DNA of 64,000 nt, from NCBI GenBank assembly GCA_021234155.1, contig JAJEKV010000492.1, positions 1-64,000 on the forward strand, read 5' to 3'. The position numbers and the translations under genes are program-made. A model generated the notes under the pieces. It was given only the letters and a program-made list of their open reading frames with translations. It searched no databases and was not told the DNA's origin. Positions 1-9,283 of this stretch are shown here, one piece after another (position 1 is the first letter of the stretch; every line of letters begins with the position of its first letter). The stretch is from Isoetes taiwanensis. Lineage: Eukaryota > Streptophyta > Lycopodiopsida > Isoetales > Isoetaceae.

Positions 1-616
1 ACTGACTCACAAGGACATTCACCACGAGGCGGTGATTGCACCACCCGCCACATAAGCACCAACCGGTGGGGAAGCGGAGCTCCATGTCCACGCCCAAACC
101 GAGCGCCATCGAGAACCCGAAGCTAGAGACCACTTGCCCGGAAGGGGGTAGAGTGTCATGAATAGCCAACACCCGGTAACAAGACCGCACAAAACAAGAA
201 GATACAACATCTCGATGAACCTTCCAAACCCGCACCACCACATCACCCTGAGGGACTATAGGTATATGTAGCGAATACTCCCCGCCACTTGTTCCCGCGA
301 TAGCCCTGGCCACCGTCCTTCAGCTAAAGCGAGCCTCGAAGAACTCCCAATGGGGCTAGCTGACCATCCCAATACCAATCAAGGTGAGCACGCCAGTTCG
401 CCTCCAACGGGCCCGCGATCCGAGCATGCATGCTGGCGCCGGGGGCAAGCACGCAGAGGTAGAGGAACCCACAAGAAAGGAGAAGAGTGGTGATAAACCG
501 AGGCATAATCTAGCCGAAGAGCACACGACGCGATCCCAAGCCCGCAACACCCCCCGGAGAAAAGGGGACGCGATGTGGGAAAGGCTCGAGACCATACAAC
601 AAAGGCCGTGGCAACT

Positions 617-928
617 CTACATGCAATGCGACTTTCCAAATGCCACACAATGGCTAAGAGATTGCCACAATAGTGCCGCACTGTGAGAAGATGCTCCATC
701 CGTAATGCTCCAAATAAACTTAGAGACCAACACCTTACTATGCAAAAGTGCCAAATCCGGAATGGCCAAGCCCCCATCCTCCTGGGCGGAGACACTTCCA
801 CCAAGCCACTTTAACAACCGCCCTTCATCATCCCCCACACACAAAATTTGAACAATCTTATCCAAAGCACAGATCTTACCCCTCAGAGCTAACATCGCAT
901 GCCGATACACATGAGTGCTACAAAGCAC
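617..928 (-). pseudogene. LINE ORF2 C-terminal region
   Basis: The minus-strand frame contains GGLAIPDLALLHSKVLVSKF followed by IW. This matches the GGLGIxDLxxxNxALLxKWxWR motif downstream of the RT domain in plant LINE ORF2. It follows the catalytic remnant at the expected distance. The region further down (1-600) is probably the zinc-binding C-terminus, but I see no clear CCHC pattern there. Confidence 0.65.
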
Positions 929-1010
929 GACTTGGCAATAGTGATCCCACCCGCCATGGACAACTTGCTACCCTTCCACCAATTGAGGTTTTTGCAACCC
1001 CCGCAAAATC

Positions 1011-1361
1011 TCATCCCACACCCTCCCCATGGAAACATCCCTCCAAAGGGAATACCCAATGACTTAGTACACACATTACCCGGAAGCACCTTCCAAGGGA
1101 ATAGAGCCAAACAAGGGGAGGCGGAGTCAATCGGGCCCATAATGCGGAGCATTTACCCCAATCAGGAAAAGAATGCCTCGAGGCCAAGGAGAAAGTATCC
1201 AAGAAACCCTTCACATTCAAGAAATTCCTCTCTTTCGCCACCAAGAAGAGAAAAGTGTCATCGGGCGAACCGGTTAATAATGGCCGACTACCATCCCGCA
1301 TCCAAGCCCATCCACCCCCCCCTCCACCCAAAACAAAAACAATCAGACAAGCCTCCCACAA
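1011..1361 (-). pseudogene. LINE reverse transcriptase, catalytic YADD/FADD region, damaged
   Basis: On the minus strand the residues SPDDTFLFL occur where LINE RTs have FADDTxLF, followed by a helical stretch (LDTFSLASRHSFPDWGKC) typical of the segment after it. The first two residues of the catalytic box are altered (S-P instead of F-A); the paired aspartates remain. The frame is separate from the upstream RT part, so frameshifts separate them. Confidence 0.6.
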
Positions 1362-1788
1362 TCGTAAACAAAAATGGTGCCAAAGGGCACCCCTCGACGC
1401 CCCCTCCGCCTAAGGAGAAAAAGGCGGAGGGTTCACCTCGCACACCACCGTAGCCGTCTGGCCGACCTATGCAGCTTCATGATCGTTCTCTCGAAAAGCG
1501 TGGACCACGACCCAACGCTAACATCATGGCGCATAAGAACTCCCAACGGACACTATCATAAGCTTTGCCAAAGTCAAGCTTTTAAGATAGGCAATGCCTT
1601 GACTGTTCTCCGGCCCAATGAAGGCCCTCATAAGCTGCGGCAACATTAGTCAAAATGTTCCTCCCGTGAACAAACCTGCATCGCGACCTTACTAATGGAA
1701 GAAGTCAACACCGCTTCAACTTCTCGCCAGGGGCTTTCGTGAATAATCTTGTACACAGAGGGACAACAAGGATATAGGCCTCCAATCA

Positions 1789-2225
1789 TTAATAGTAGAA
1801 GGTCTGCTTAACCTTAGGAATCAAGGAAATGCATGCGGTATTCAAGATCCTATCCATGTGAGAAGACCAAGCAAACAACTCAAGATACACCGGTAATACG
1901 CACTCACCAGCCCACTCCCAATAAGTCCGAAGAACTCCATTGTGGATGCCATCCAGCCTGGGACATTTATCCTTGGCCATGCACATACATGCCTCGCTAA
2001 ATCCTCTCCGAGAGCTCCCGCCCAAGCTCTCACGCTGATGAGGCAAAATAGATGGCTTAACCCCCAAAACAAGCTCCCCGTGATCTCCTGCTCATAGGGA
2101 AGAGTGCGCCAAGAAAAAACCCGGAGAAATGAGCATGCACATACCTCGCGCAACTCAGCTGGGATCCTCCAAAGTCCGCCATCGTGCAAAGCAAGGGACG
2201 CCATAGATGTCGCGATATCGGCCAC
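1789..2225 (-). pseudogene. LINE reverse transcriptase, N-terminal part of the RT domain
   Basis: The frame at 1789-2067 contains DKCPRLDGIHNGVLRTYWEW, then LPVYLELFAW and ISLIPKV. This is the plant LINE RT pattern (PGLDG..x..YW......LIPK) in the correct order and spacing. The upstream part (to 2225) is in another frame, so there is at least one frameshift. The usual PGLDG appears as PRLDG. The frame ends shortly after LIPK, before the catalytic motif. Confidence 0.75.
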
Positions 2226-3450
2226 GCTTTAGCCGCTCTGAAGAACACCAATTTAACTTGTATCCCCTCCTTCAACCAGGTAAGGGCTGCCTTCACACGC
2301 CGCCTCATGCACTTTAATCTGCCCAAAGCAACAATACGCTGCAACATCAGATTCTCCCTAATGCCATCGGTGCGCCCGAATCTTCTCCAACTCCCCGATA
2401 AAGACTATGCAACTCCGCCGCTCCGCCGCACCACGCCGCCACCAAAGACCTTAGCAAAACGCTTTAACCCTCGCCAACGCAGGCCACCATACCGTGACAT
2501 ACCCTTCAGAGATGAAAAGGTATCAAGCCACAACTCCGGCACCGGGCGAGAAACCGCGATCAGCTGAAGCCGGGTGTTCAAACGGAACATCGTCCGAGAA
2601 GGCCGAGAGGCAACCGCACTCGACCGGACAAAACCGAGGGTAATGATCGAAATGGAGGTAGATTGAATGTTACCCCGGCAAGAAAGAGGGCACACCATCC
2701 ACGCGATGGGGAAGCATAGCACCGGTCATGCCTAGCATACGCCCCGCCCGCACTAATCCGCCTATTACAATAGGTGAAAGACAAGTCCCTGTGGACCTCA
2801 ACCAAGGCCAACTGCAACAAACGAGACCACCGGGTCCCTCTCAAATCCCTCGCGACAAGTCGCGTGAACCGAGCTTTATCTTCTACTCGCCTACCATATT
2901 GAAACCCCTAACAACAACCAAGCAACCCCGAACCCACCAAGGGCTCACAACTTATTCCGATCGTGGCCCACAAAGCACCCTCACCGAGAAGGCTGGATTA
3001 GGGGGCATAAACATTAACAATCCCCCACTCTTGCCCACCCTCCAACCACTTAATTATTGCCCACCGATTAAACCTGTCTCACGCAGTAGTATGTGACCTG
3101 CACATCCATCTTCCAAGCAATAAGAGTACCCCCACTAGTCCGCCTAAGAAGAAGAAGCAAAGCCAAACCGTTTACCAACCATATTCATGAGCCTCGACAT
3201 ATCACCCTCAGGACACTTATGCTCTGAATGCAAACAATATCGACGAATCGCCAAGTGCCAAAGAAACACGGGCCCTCTTACTACTAGAGGACCGCACCTC
3301 GCACATTCCAACTGAGGATCGACCTATTCATCCTGCAGAGGAGAAGTGTCCAGCCCCACATGCCTACCCACCAGGCCATCAGCCCACTCCACCGGAAGAT
3401 CTAGAGCCAGAGGATTAATCAAAGAATGTGACCCACAACCGCTTCTACGT
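2226..3450 (-). other. LINE interior, endonuclease position, not recognisable
   Basis: This 1.2-kb stretch lies between ORF1 and RT remnants and so should hold the apurinic endonuclease domain. Only short frames are open and I could not find the usual endonuclease landmarks. It is annotated by position only. Confidence 0.3.
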
Positions 3451-3590
3451 GGATATTCCACTTCCAACACGTGTTGGAAGTCCCCTGTGCACCTCCACAA
3501 AGTCATGGGCCACAACTCGCGGATATTCCACTTCCAACACGTGTTGGAAGTCCCCCAGGCACCTCCATAGAGTCATGGGCCACACTAGTC
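3451..3590. repeat. 70-bp tandem duplication, each unit with a perfect 22-bp palindrome
   Basis: Two units of exact period 70 start at 3451 and 3521 with GGATATTCCA. Each contains a palindrome with core CTTCCAACACGTGTTGGAAG (3461-3480 and 3531-3550) that extends by one base on each side. The units diverge slightly after the palindrome. Confidence 0.9.
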
Positions 3591-3591
3591 T

Positions 3592-3807
3592 CTACCTCCA
3601 ACCGGGTTGCTCCAGCCACCTCATGCTCAAGACATACCGCCATCGGGACATCCCCCCAGGATCACCAGCCCCCGCCACAACCCCTGCCCTCGATCTAGCC
3701 ACAACCAAATCATCCGAGCCCTCCCCGAGCCACCACGCCCCTAGCCTTGCCATCAAAAGGCATGCCGGCAGCCAAGCCCGCCTCGCCCCGCCCCACACCA
3801 CCTCTCC
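3592..3807 (-). pseudogene. Probable ORF1 remainder beyond the MITE-like insertion
   Basis: A minus-strand frame rich in Gly, Ala, Arg and Trp continues the GC-rich LINE sequence on the far side of the 0.56-kb AT-rich insertion. The base composition matches the ORF1 side and contrasts sharply with the insertion. No domain is recognised. Confidence 0.3.
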
Positions 3808-4370
3808 CATTAGAGGTAATTTGAGATCTCCTTTGTCCCCATAAGAATCCTCCAATAGAATGAGAGTACTCTACATCAAACCGCAATTAATGCAAAGATT
3901 AACAACTTCATTGTTGTTGTTTTTCCCTATAACTTTTTGATCTACTCATGAAAATGTCATGCATGGCGCTTGTTGCATTAGATGCGTAATGAAAAGATCT
4001 TTCAAGTGATATATGGTTATGATGTATTTCAATACAAGCCATATGTGTTAACCTTAAAAATATGGTTTTTGCTCTTTTTTTCTTATATATTTACATCCCA
4101 AAAGATATAACAATGGGTTGTCATTAGAAAGATCTTGAGAAGATCTAATCCATTGCCATAAATAGTGTTCAATCGGAGTTTTTGATCAAACGTTATAGTA
4201 AAAAATGACACCAAAAAAAGTTAGTTAGAACGCATTAATTCATCACGCCACACATATCTTTGGAATAAAATACACCGGAGCTCTTCTCTTATTGGACGCT
4301 TTAAAAAAGCTGATGTGGCTTTTAAGCATCCCTTAATGGGACAAAATGAGATCTCAAATTACCTCTAATG
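3808..4370. mobile_element. MITE-like element with 23-bp perfect terminal inverted repeats
   Basis: The 23 bases at 3808-3830 (CATTAGAGGTAATTTGAGAT plus CTC) recur as an exact reverse complement at 4348-4370. Similarity continues inward with mismatches for about 15 bases (TTTGTCCC..TAAG). The interior is AT-rich and non-coding and lies inside GC-rich LINE ORF1. If the element proper starts at GAGG, it is flanked on both sides by TA (3811-3812 and 4366-4367), as for Tc1/mariner-type MITEs. The CAT/ATG outside also match, so the exact boundary is ambiguous. Confidence 0.7.
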
Positions 4371-4912
4371 CAACCACACCACCTCGCCCAACTCCACTCA
4401 TCGCACCACGGAGTCCTCTCGCCGCGGACCTCGTGAACCGAGGAATCCCGGCCCCCGTGATCAACACCTACAACCCCTACCACATCACAAGCACCAGCAG
4501 GACTAGCAGGATCATCAACAGGGTCAAATGGTAGCACAATAGATGGAAACATCCGCCGAATCTCAGAGCCATTCAAAAGCTTCAATCGGAAAAGAAAATG
4601 CCAGGGACCACTACGCACTGGAAGAGAAGTGGGCACAGTCGCAAAGTGCAGAGCAACACAGATCTTGGGGACCTGCACAATAGAATGAGCCAAATATACA
4701 CCCAGGCCATTGGCCATAGAAACCAAGAAATCAGGCACCATCAGGTCAGGAGGAAGATCCTGAATTCTGTTATTGTGTAGAAGCAACACCATGTTTCGAT
4801 GAAGCGAAATTGATGCAAGGATATGTCCATGTCGGATTTGTAAGAGGTCTGGAAACCTAGAACGTCTGTGGCTAAGGCATTTCGGATCTCCAAGAACATG
4901 TTCATCCACCAT
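4322..4912 (-). pseudogene. LINE ORF1-like protein, N-terminal part
   Basis: A 196-residue open frame lies upstream of the reverse transcriptase remnants on the same strand, which is the position of ORF1 in plant L1 elements. Its middle part reads PPDLMVPDFLVSMANGLGVY and then a stretch of beta-like segments. This resembles in layout the conserved region that precedes the zinc knuckle in plant LINE ORF1 and gag-like proteins. The last residues of the frame are encoded by the MITE-like terminal repeat, so the original frame is cut there. No CCHC knuckle is visible. The family assignment rests on position and general resemblance. Confidence 0.5.
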
Positions 4913-5290
4913 TTCAATCTAGCTACATGTTCTTTGTATAACCCATTGTATTCTTTATGGCTTTATGCCTCCCAACGAATCTTTGGAGCAAGATAACTAG
5001 TGTTTTTTGCTTTTGCAAATCCTATTGACGACCACAGATTTTCTTTCATGCATAAGAACTGACACTGCCCACTATACCACCAGGCTTTCATCATGATTTT
5101 GGCTATGATGATGGGTTTCATAGCAATTTCGACCGCGGTCGGAGTTGCAACATTAATTTGGGTGGGTATTATAAGGATTCGAGCAATCTGAGGCCTGGAA
5201 GATGGATTTGGAGGTCTTTTATGAGGAGTTCTTCTTTGGCTTCTATACATACTAGATCTGGCAGCGGGGTTCAAGATTTGGAACAGAAGA
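4768..5290 (-). repeat. LINE 5' region, repeated at 37.1 kb
   Basis: From about 4768 to 5290 the sequence is nearly identical to 37,114-37,605, in the same orientation and with small indels. The shared part covers the first codons of ORF1 and about 380 bp upstream. Both copies end near an A-rich GAACARAAGAATA stretch, suggesting the 5' end of this LINE family. A frame starting MNPAARSSMYRSQRRTPHKR is open in this segment but has no recognised domain. Confidence 0.8.
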
Positions 5291-6015
5291 ATATTTTATG
5301 GAACAAAAGAATATTTTATGGATTTTGAAATAGAGGAGAGAATGGGCCTTGGAAAGTATGGAGGTCGAAAGAAATGCAGAAATTAAGGAAATCAATGATG
5401 AAATTGAGGTAAACCGAAGGCGAATTGCTGTTCTATACAGCCTAAGCAAGATTTTAGATAATAGAGAAGAAGATCTATGGATACATGTGTTGTTATTTTG
5501 CTATTTTGCCACCGCAGGGGCAGGCTGTTTACAATGTGTTCTATGCAGAGAAAGCTGGAGGCCTCTCGTTTAGTGTGAAAGATCTTTTGCACATGTTCAT
5601 GCTGAGAATCCTTAGTAGGAATAGCATGAGAAACCTTAATAGGAGTAGCGTGAGAAACCCCAGCATCGTTTTATTGCTGATGTCACTTTATGTGTAGATA
5701 TAGGAGGCACTTTGCCATGGGTGGCTGATGTTCTAATGCTTTTATCCAGTACTTCATGTGGGATCTACAGTCATATTCAAGCGTGAGATTCTATCCGATC
5801 ATAGTCTTATGCTGTTGTGTGCAAAAGTGAAGGAATTTGTGGCATTGAGGAATCTTAGATACTGTGTTTGAATTTCGTTTTTGTCATCTCTGATGGAGCT
5901 GCAGAAGGTTTCCACAATTCGAAGGTAAGATGTTAAAGAGGCAGGCTAGGAAAGGGAAGGGAAAGAGTAGAGTGAATTTGTATGCTGGAAGCATAGACGA
6001 GGCTATGGATCTGTG
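5291..6015. other. Stretch without a recognised gene
   Basis: A plus-strand frame from 5349 encodes MEVERNAEIKEINDEIEVNR, a short charged, coiled-coil-like segment. It stops after 74 codons and overlaps another frame containing GQAVYNVFYAEKAGGLSFSV. I see no family match, start context or splice structure that would make either a gene. Confidence 0.3.
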
Positions 6016-6324
6016 TAGTAAAGAACGAATGGAGAATGATTCTACATTTTTTCTAGTAATATCATAGGCTAAACGACCATGTTACTCAAGTGTCATGCAT
6101 TCCAAATTGACTCTAATATATCAAATTCAGAACTCACAACATTTGTCAACTTCCTCCGGCTTGTAACTATTTTTGGTAGAGGTGATAGTAAAGAACGATG
6201 GAGAATAATTCTACATTTTTTCTAGCAAGATCATAGGTTAAACCACCATGTTACTCAAGTGTCATGCATTCTTAATTGACTCTAAAATATCAAATTCAGA
6301 ACTCCCAACATTTGTCAACTTCCT
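6016..6324. repeat. 170-bp direct tandem duplication
   Basis: The sequence beginning TAGTAAAGAACGA at 6016 recurs at 6186. It runs through ACATTTTTTCTAG, GTTACTCAAGTGTCATGCAT and CAACATTTGTCAACTTCCT in both units, with scattered substitutions. Confidence 0.9.
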
Positions 6325-6526
6325 AGCATCATATATTGTTGAAAACTGCATCACTCTTTATCACATTGCATGAAGTAACTGCCACCTGTAACAACATAAT
6401 CACCTTGTGTCATCCTGAGCCGGTGCTTCTATACAAAAGTAAAGTTCAAAATAAGGAAAATCGTGGTAAAATATTGTATCTCTATTTGATTCACCAGCTA
6501 CTGTCAACAACGACAATCTCAAATAA

Positions 6527-6550
6527 TTTTTTTTTTTTTTTTTTTTTTTT
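6527..6550. repeat. T24 tract, possible poly(A) of a minus-strand retro-element or retrocopy
   Basis: Twenty-four consecutive T are followed by GAAAGCAAGATATTTTTATT. On the minus strand this reads as an AATAAAAATA-rich 3' end followed by poly(A), as at the 3' end of a LINE or a retrocopied mRNA whose body lies at higher coordinates. Confidence 0.45.
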
Positions 6551-7630
6551 GAAAGCAAGATATTTTTATTTTTATTAATAATATGTAAATAATTACATTT
6601 ATTCATGGCTCTATGGTAGCCAGATAACCTAAACGTATCAGCACCAAGTCTCCCAGGTGTGGAGATGAGATAAAAGCACCATTAAACAATCCTTCTCAAA
6701 CAGTGAGTGAGCTGTGGAAGTTTCTTGGAGGCCATAGACAGTGCATTTATGTATAGCTTAGTGGCATATTTAGTCCTAAACATTCCAAATAATGGGCAAC
6801 CAGTCTATCCTTTTCTTAGCCTTCATCCTGCAGTGTACACCACGCATTCTATTCTGCTTACACAACAACATAGCAAATAAGATAATCATATGTAAATATT
6901 TATAAACTCCATCTACTAATCATAACAACTTGGACAGACACATTTATAAATGCCATATTAATAGTCAGTGCTTACATGATAGAAATCATACAGCTTCCAA
7001 TGATTGTGCGTTCCAAAACCAGTTAAAGTGCACCTTAGAGCTGAAGCTTCATTTGCATGCTCTAGCATGATAGTATCTTTTGCATTACATTGTAGTTGTG
7101 TAGAGTTACATATGGGTATGGCTTCACAAGGATATATAGAAGTGCTATATCATATGGATAAATGCGTGTTCTATAACAGAACCCCAATACCTTCAGTCTT
7201 GCATAATGCATCCAGCACGTCTCTCATGGATCTAGCATTACCAGACCAGCACTTACCTTGGCATATATTATGCTACTCCATCCATGGTATGCTGCATGGT
7301 TCCATCTGCATAAAACATTTCCATGGCTCCTTACAATCTCCCTACAAGAACAATAGCAGCAACATCTATAAGGCCAAATCCAAGGCCAAGTCATGCGGTT
7401 CCATTTGCAACCACAGATTCAACTAACTAAAGGCTAGGTTCAACCTTCTATGACTAGCATTCAGATATAAACAATGAAAAGAAATCAACGCATTGTGGCA
7501 GCTACTCATACCATACTCTCCTTATTCTAGAAGATTTGGAGCATACTCAGCTCAAACATCCTTCATTGAATTTCTAAAATATATATGCAATATAGTCTAT
7601 TCTATTCTATTCTATTCTGCATTGGGGGAC
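6551..7630. other. AT-rich stretch without a recognised gene
   Basis: A 140-codon plus-strand frame at 7004-7426 has no recognisable domain and a low-complexity, Ser/His/Cys-rich composition. The minus strand has no long frame. A short CTATT repeat lies at 7599-7617. If the T24 tract is a poly(A), this could be the 3' untranslated part of the minus-strand element. Confidence 0.3.
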
Positions 7631-7780
7631 GTTTGTAGTTTAAGATATGCGTTCCACCAAAGAGTCCAATGGTTCCAATAAGTGGAGGAGGTGGGGTGAT
7701 TGTTGTTTGTAGTTTAAGATATGTGTTCCACCAAAGAGTCCAATGGTTCCAATAGGTGGAGGAGGTGGGGCGGTTGTTGT
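7631..7780. repeat. 74-bp tandem duplication
   Basis: GTTTGTAGTTTAAGATATG begins at 7631 and again at 7705. Both units continue with the same CCAAAGAGTCCAATGGTTCC and GGTGGAGGAGGTGGGG runs, differing at only a few bases. Confidence 0.9.
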
Positions 7781-7869
7781 TTGTGTATATTTTAACTGTT
7801 TCTCCACATTGTAGTGAAATATTTCATGAGAATGGATAAAAATGTAGAATAGATAAGAGGATAAATATT

Positions 7870-8450
7870 TCATGAGGATGGATAAAAATGAGGACGAGCC
7901 TCGTTTCTCCCATTCCATGATGCATAGTGTAAGGCTGTTCTTCCTGCACTAAGATCTACGTCATGACCTATCATCAGCTCCTCCATCACCGGGACACTTC
8001 CGCATCTAGCAGCAAAATGGAAGGGAGTTGCACCATAAATATCACATGCAGATTTATTGGCGTTTACTTCCAACAGAAACCTTACAACTTCTAATTCTCC
8101 CTTCCCTGCAGCATAATGCAAAAGAGTTCTTCTCTTCTTGTTTAACAAGTCATCCACATGCATATTGGGATGTTGAGAATGGAATTTGTCGTACAACACC
8201 TCAAAAACATAGATGTTGTTGGTAGCAATGTGGATGGGATTGTCTCCTTGATGATCTTTGGTCAAGATGTGTGAAACTGCCTTAGTGTTGAGCAGGCTCT
8301 TCAAGATAAACACCTGACCGCATTCTGCAGCAATATGCAATAGAGTACTCTTTCTTCTGCGCCGTTTGCTATCAATTCCATCAACTTTTGTTGATCACCA
8401 AGAGAGCAAACCAGATGCAATGGATTCTCAAATCTGAATTCACCCTCCAT
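7870..8450 (-). pseudogene. Ankyrin-repeat protein fragment
   Basis: The minus strand starts at an ATG at 8450 with MEGEFRFENPLHLVCSLGDQ. After an apparent one-base shift near 8,345 it continues as an ankyrin array: STLLHIAAECG.., DNPIHIATNN.., RTLLHYAAGKGELEVVRFLL, ATPFHFAARCG.. and RTALHYASWNGRNEA. These are about five repeats with the TPLHxAAxxG signature of plant ACD6-like ankyrin proteins. Ankyrin repeats mediate protein binding; here there is no transmembrane PGG-type C-terminus, and the frame ends abruptly at 7870 next to a tandem duplication. It is a 5' gene fragment or pseudogene, unless the frameshift is a sequencing error and later exons lie elsewhere. Confidence 0.75.
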
Positions 8451-8720
8451 TGGTTTATTACAACCTCAAGTTACATAAACAATCGTCCTCCACTGCTTTT
8501 TTACAACCTCTACCTAAAATCAGGTTCGAAATGGGGGTTCGACCCTTAAAAATCCGGCCGTTCCAAAAAATTTCCGATAGCCAAAAAATATTTAGGCTAT
8601 TTTCGGAGAAATTTCTAAGGATTTCCGGGAAAGTACACTATAATTTTATGTATTTCCGGCAGCCTTAAATGTAAGGAGGCATTTTTAATGGTTAGGGCAA
8701 ATTCTAATTTCGAAGCCCAT
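8451..8720. other. Short AT-rich stretch
   Basis: Nothing recognisable. It contains a CCGGCC/TTTCCG-rich segment around 8,550-8,660 and one short frame without features. Confidence 0.3.
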
Positions 8721-9063
8721 AATGAGCAAGCCTTTAAAAAATAGGTTTATTTAAATTTGTACAATGACTTTTCTGAAAACAATGCCATGTCTAAGCATGA
8801 TATTCTTCTACATTGTATCCTGAGGTTGTTCCATCATTTTATTTAGACCTATTTTTTCATAAACCAATGCCATGTCTATGCATGATATGATGGAAAATTA
8901 AGGCATTCTTCTATATTATATCTTGATACAATAGGCTTCTGCCACATGGGTGCACTCAAGACAGGGCTAAATGGTATTCAACTCATAATTGATGTTTTTT
9001 TCTCATTCAAGCTCTCCCCTGCTTTATTAATGGTACAATAGCTAGCTACTACAAAAGTAACTT
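8721..9063 (-). repeat. Left half of the ~465-bp host repeat split by the 13-kb transposon
   Basis: This segment is the reverse complement of about 47,662-48,008 with high identity. The match stops exactly where the transposon starts and resumes at 22,223. Confidence 0.9.
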
Positions 9064-9088
9064 AAGTCGTATTTAATTAAAGTGGGAC
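9064..9088 (+). repeat. Left terminal inverted repeat of the 13-kb transposon
   Basis: 25 bp, identical in reverse complement to 22,198-22,222. The GTGGGAC motif inside it occurs again in weaker form just inside the end, as TTTTGGGACTCGG (9,100-9,112) and AATGGGAC (9,118-9,125), suggesting subterminal repeats. Confidence 0.9.
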
Positions 9089-9283
9089 AAATCTTGAATT
9101 TTGGGACTCGGACTGAAAATGGGACAAAAAAATATCTGAATTCATTGCTTGAATAGAATTACACATCACACACAAAGAATTGGGTTACTTGTTTTCCTCA
9201 TAAATTTTACAAACCACTAGTTGAGAAAGTTCAAGCTTCTCAATATTATCTACCCTCATACAATGATATAGCATGGAGGTTGC

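Larger units (their letters stand above)
1..5290 (-). mobile_element. Degenerate L1-type LINE retrotransposon
   Basis: A GC-rich block reads on the minus strand as a non-LTR retrotransposon in the expected order. From high to low coordinates there is a 5' region shared with a fragment at 37.1 kb, ORF1-like protein, an unrecognised endonuclease-position stretch, reverse transcriptase pieces, and a C-terminal region running off the window edge. Frames break every few hundred bases, so it is either an old copy or one with many consensus errors. A MITE-like element interrupts ORF1. The 3' end and poly(A) are not in the window. LINE identity is secure from the reverse transcriptase; the 5' boundary near 5,290 is inferred from where similarity to the second copy stops. 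Confidence 0.75.

Noticed and set aside
1-3850. GC-rich block as foreign or bacterial DNA
   Set aside because: The minus strand carries plant LINE reverse transcriptase motifs across it.
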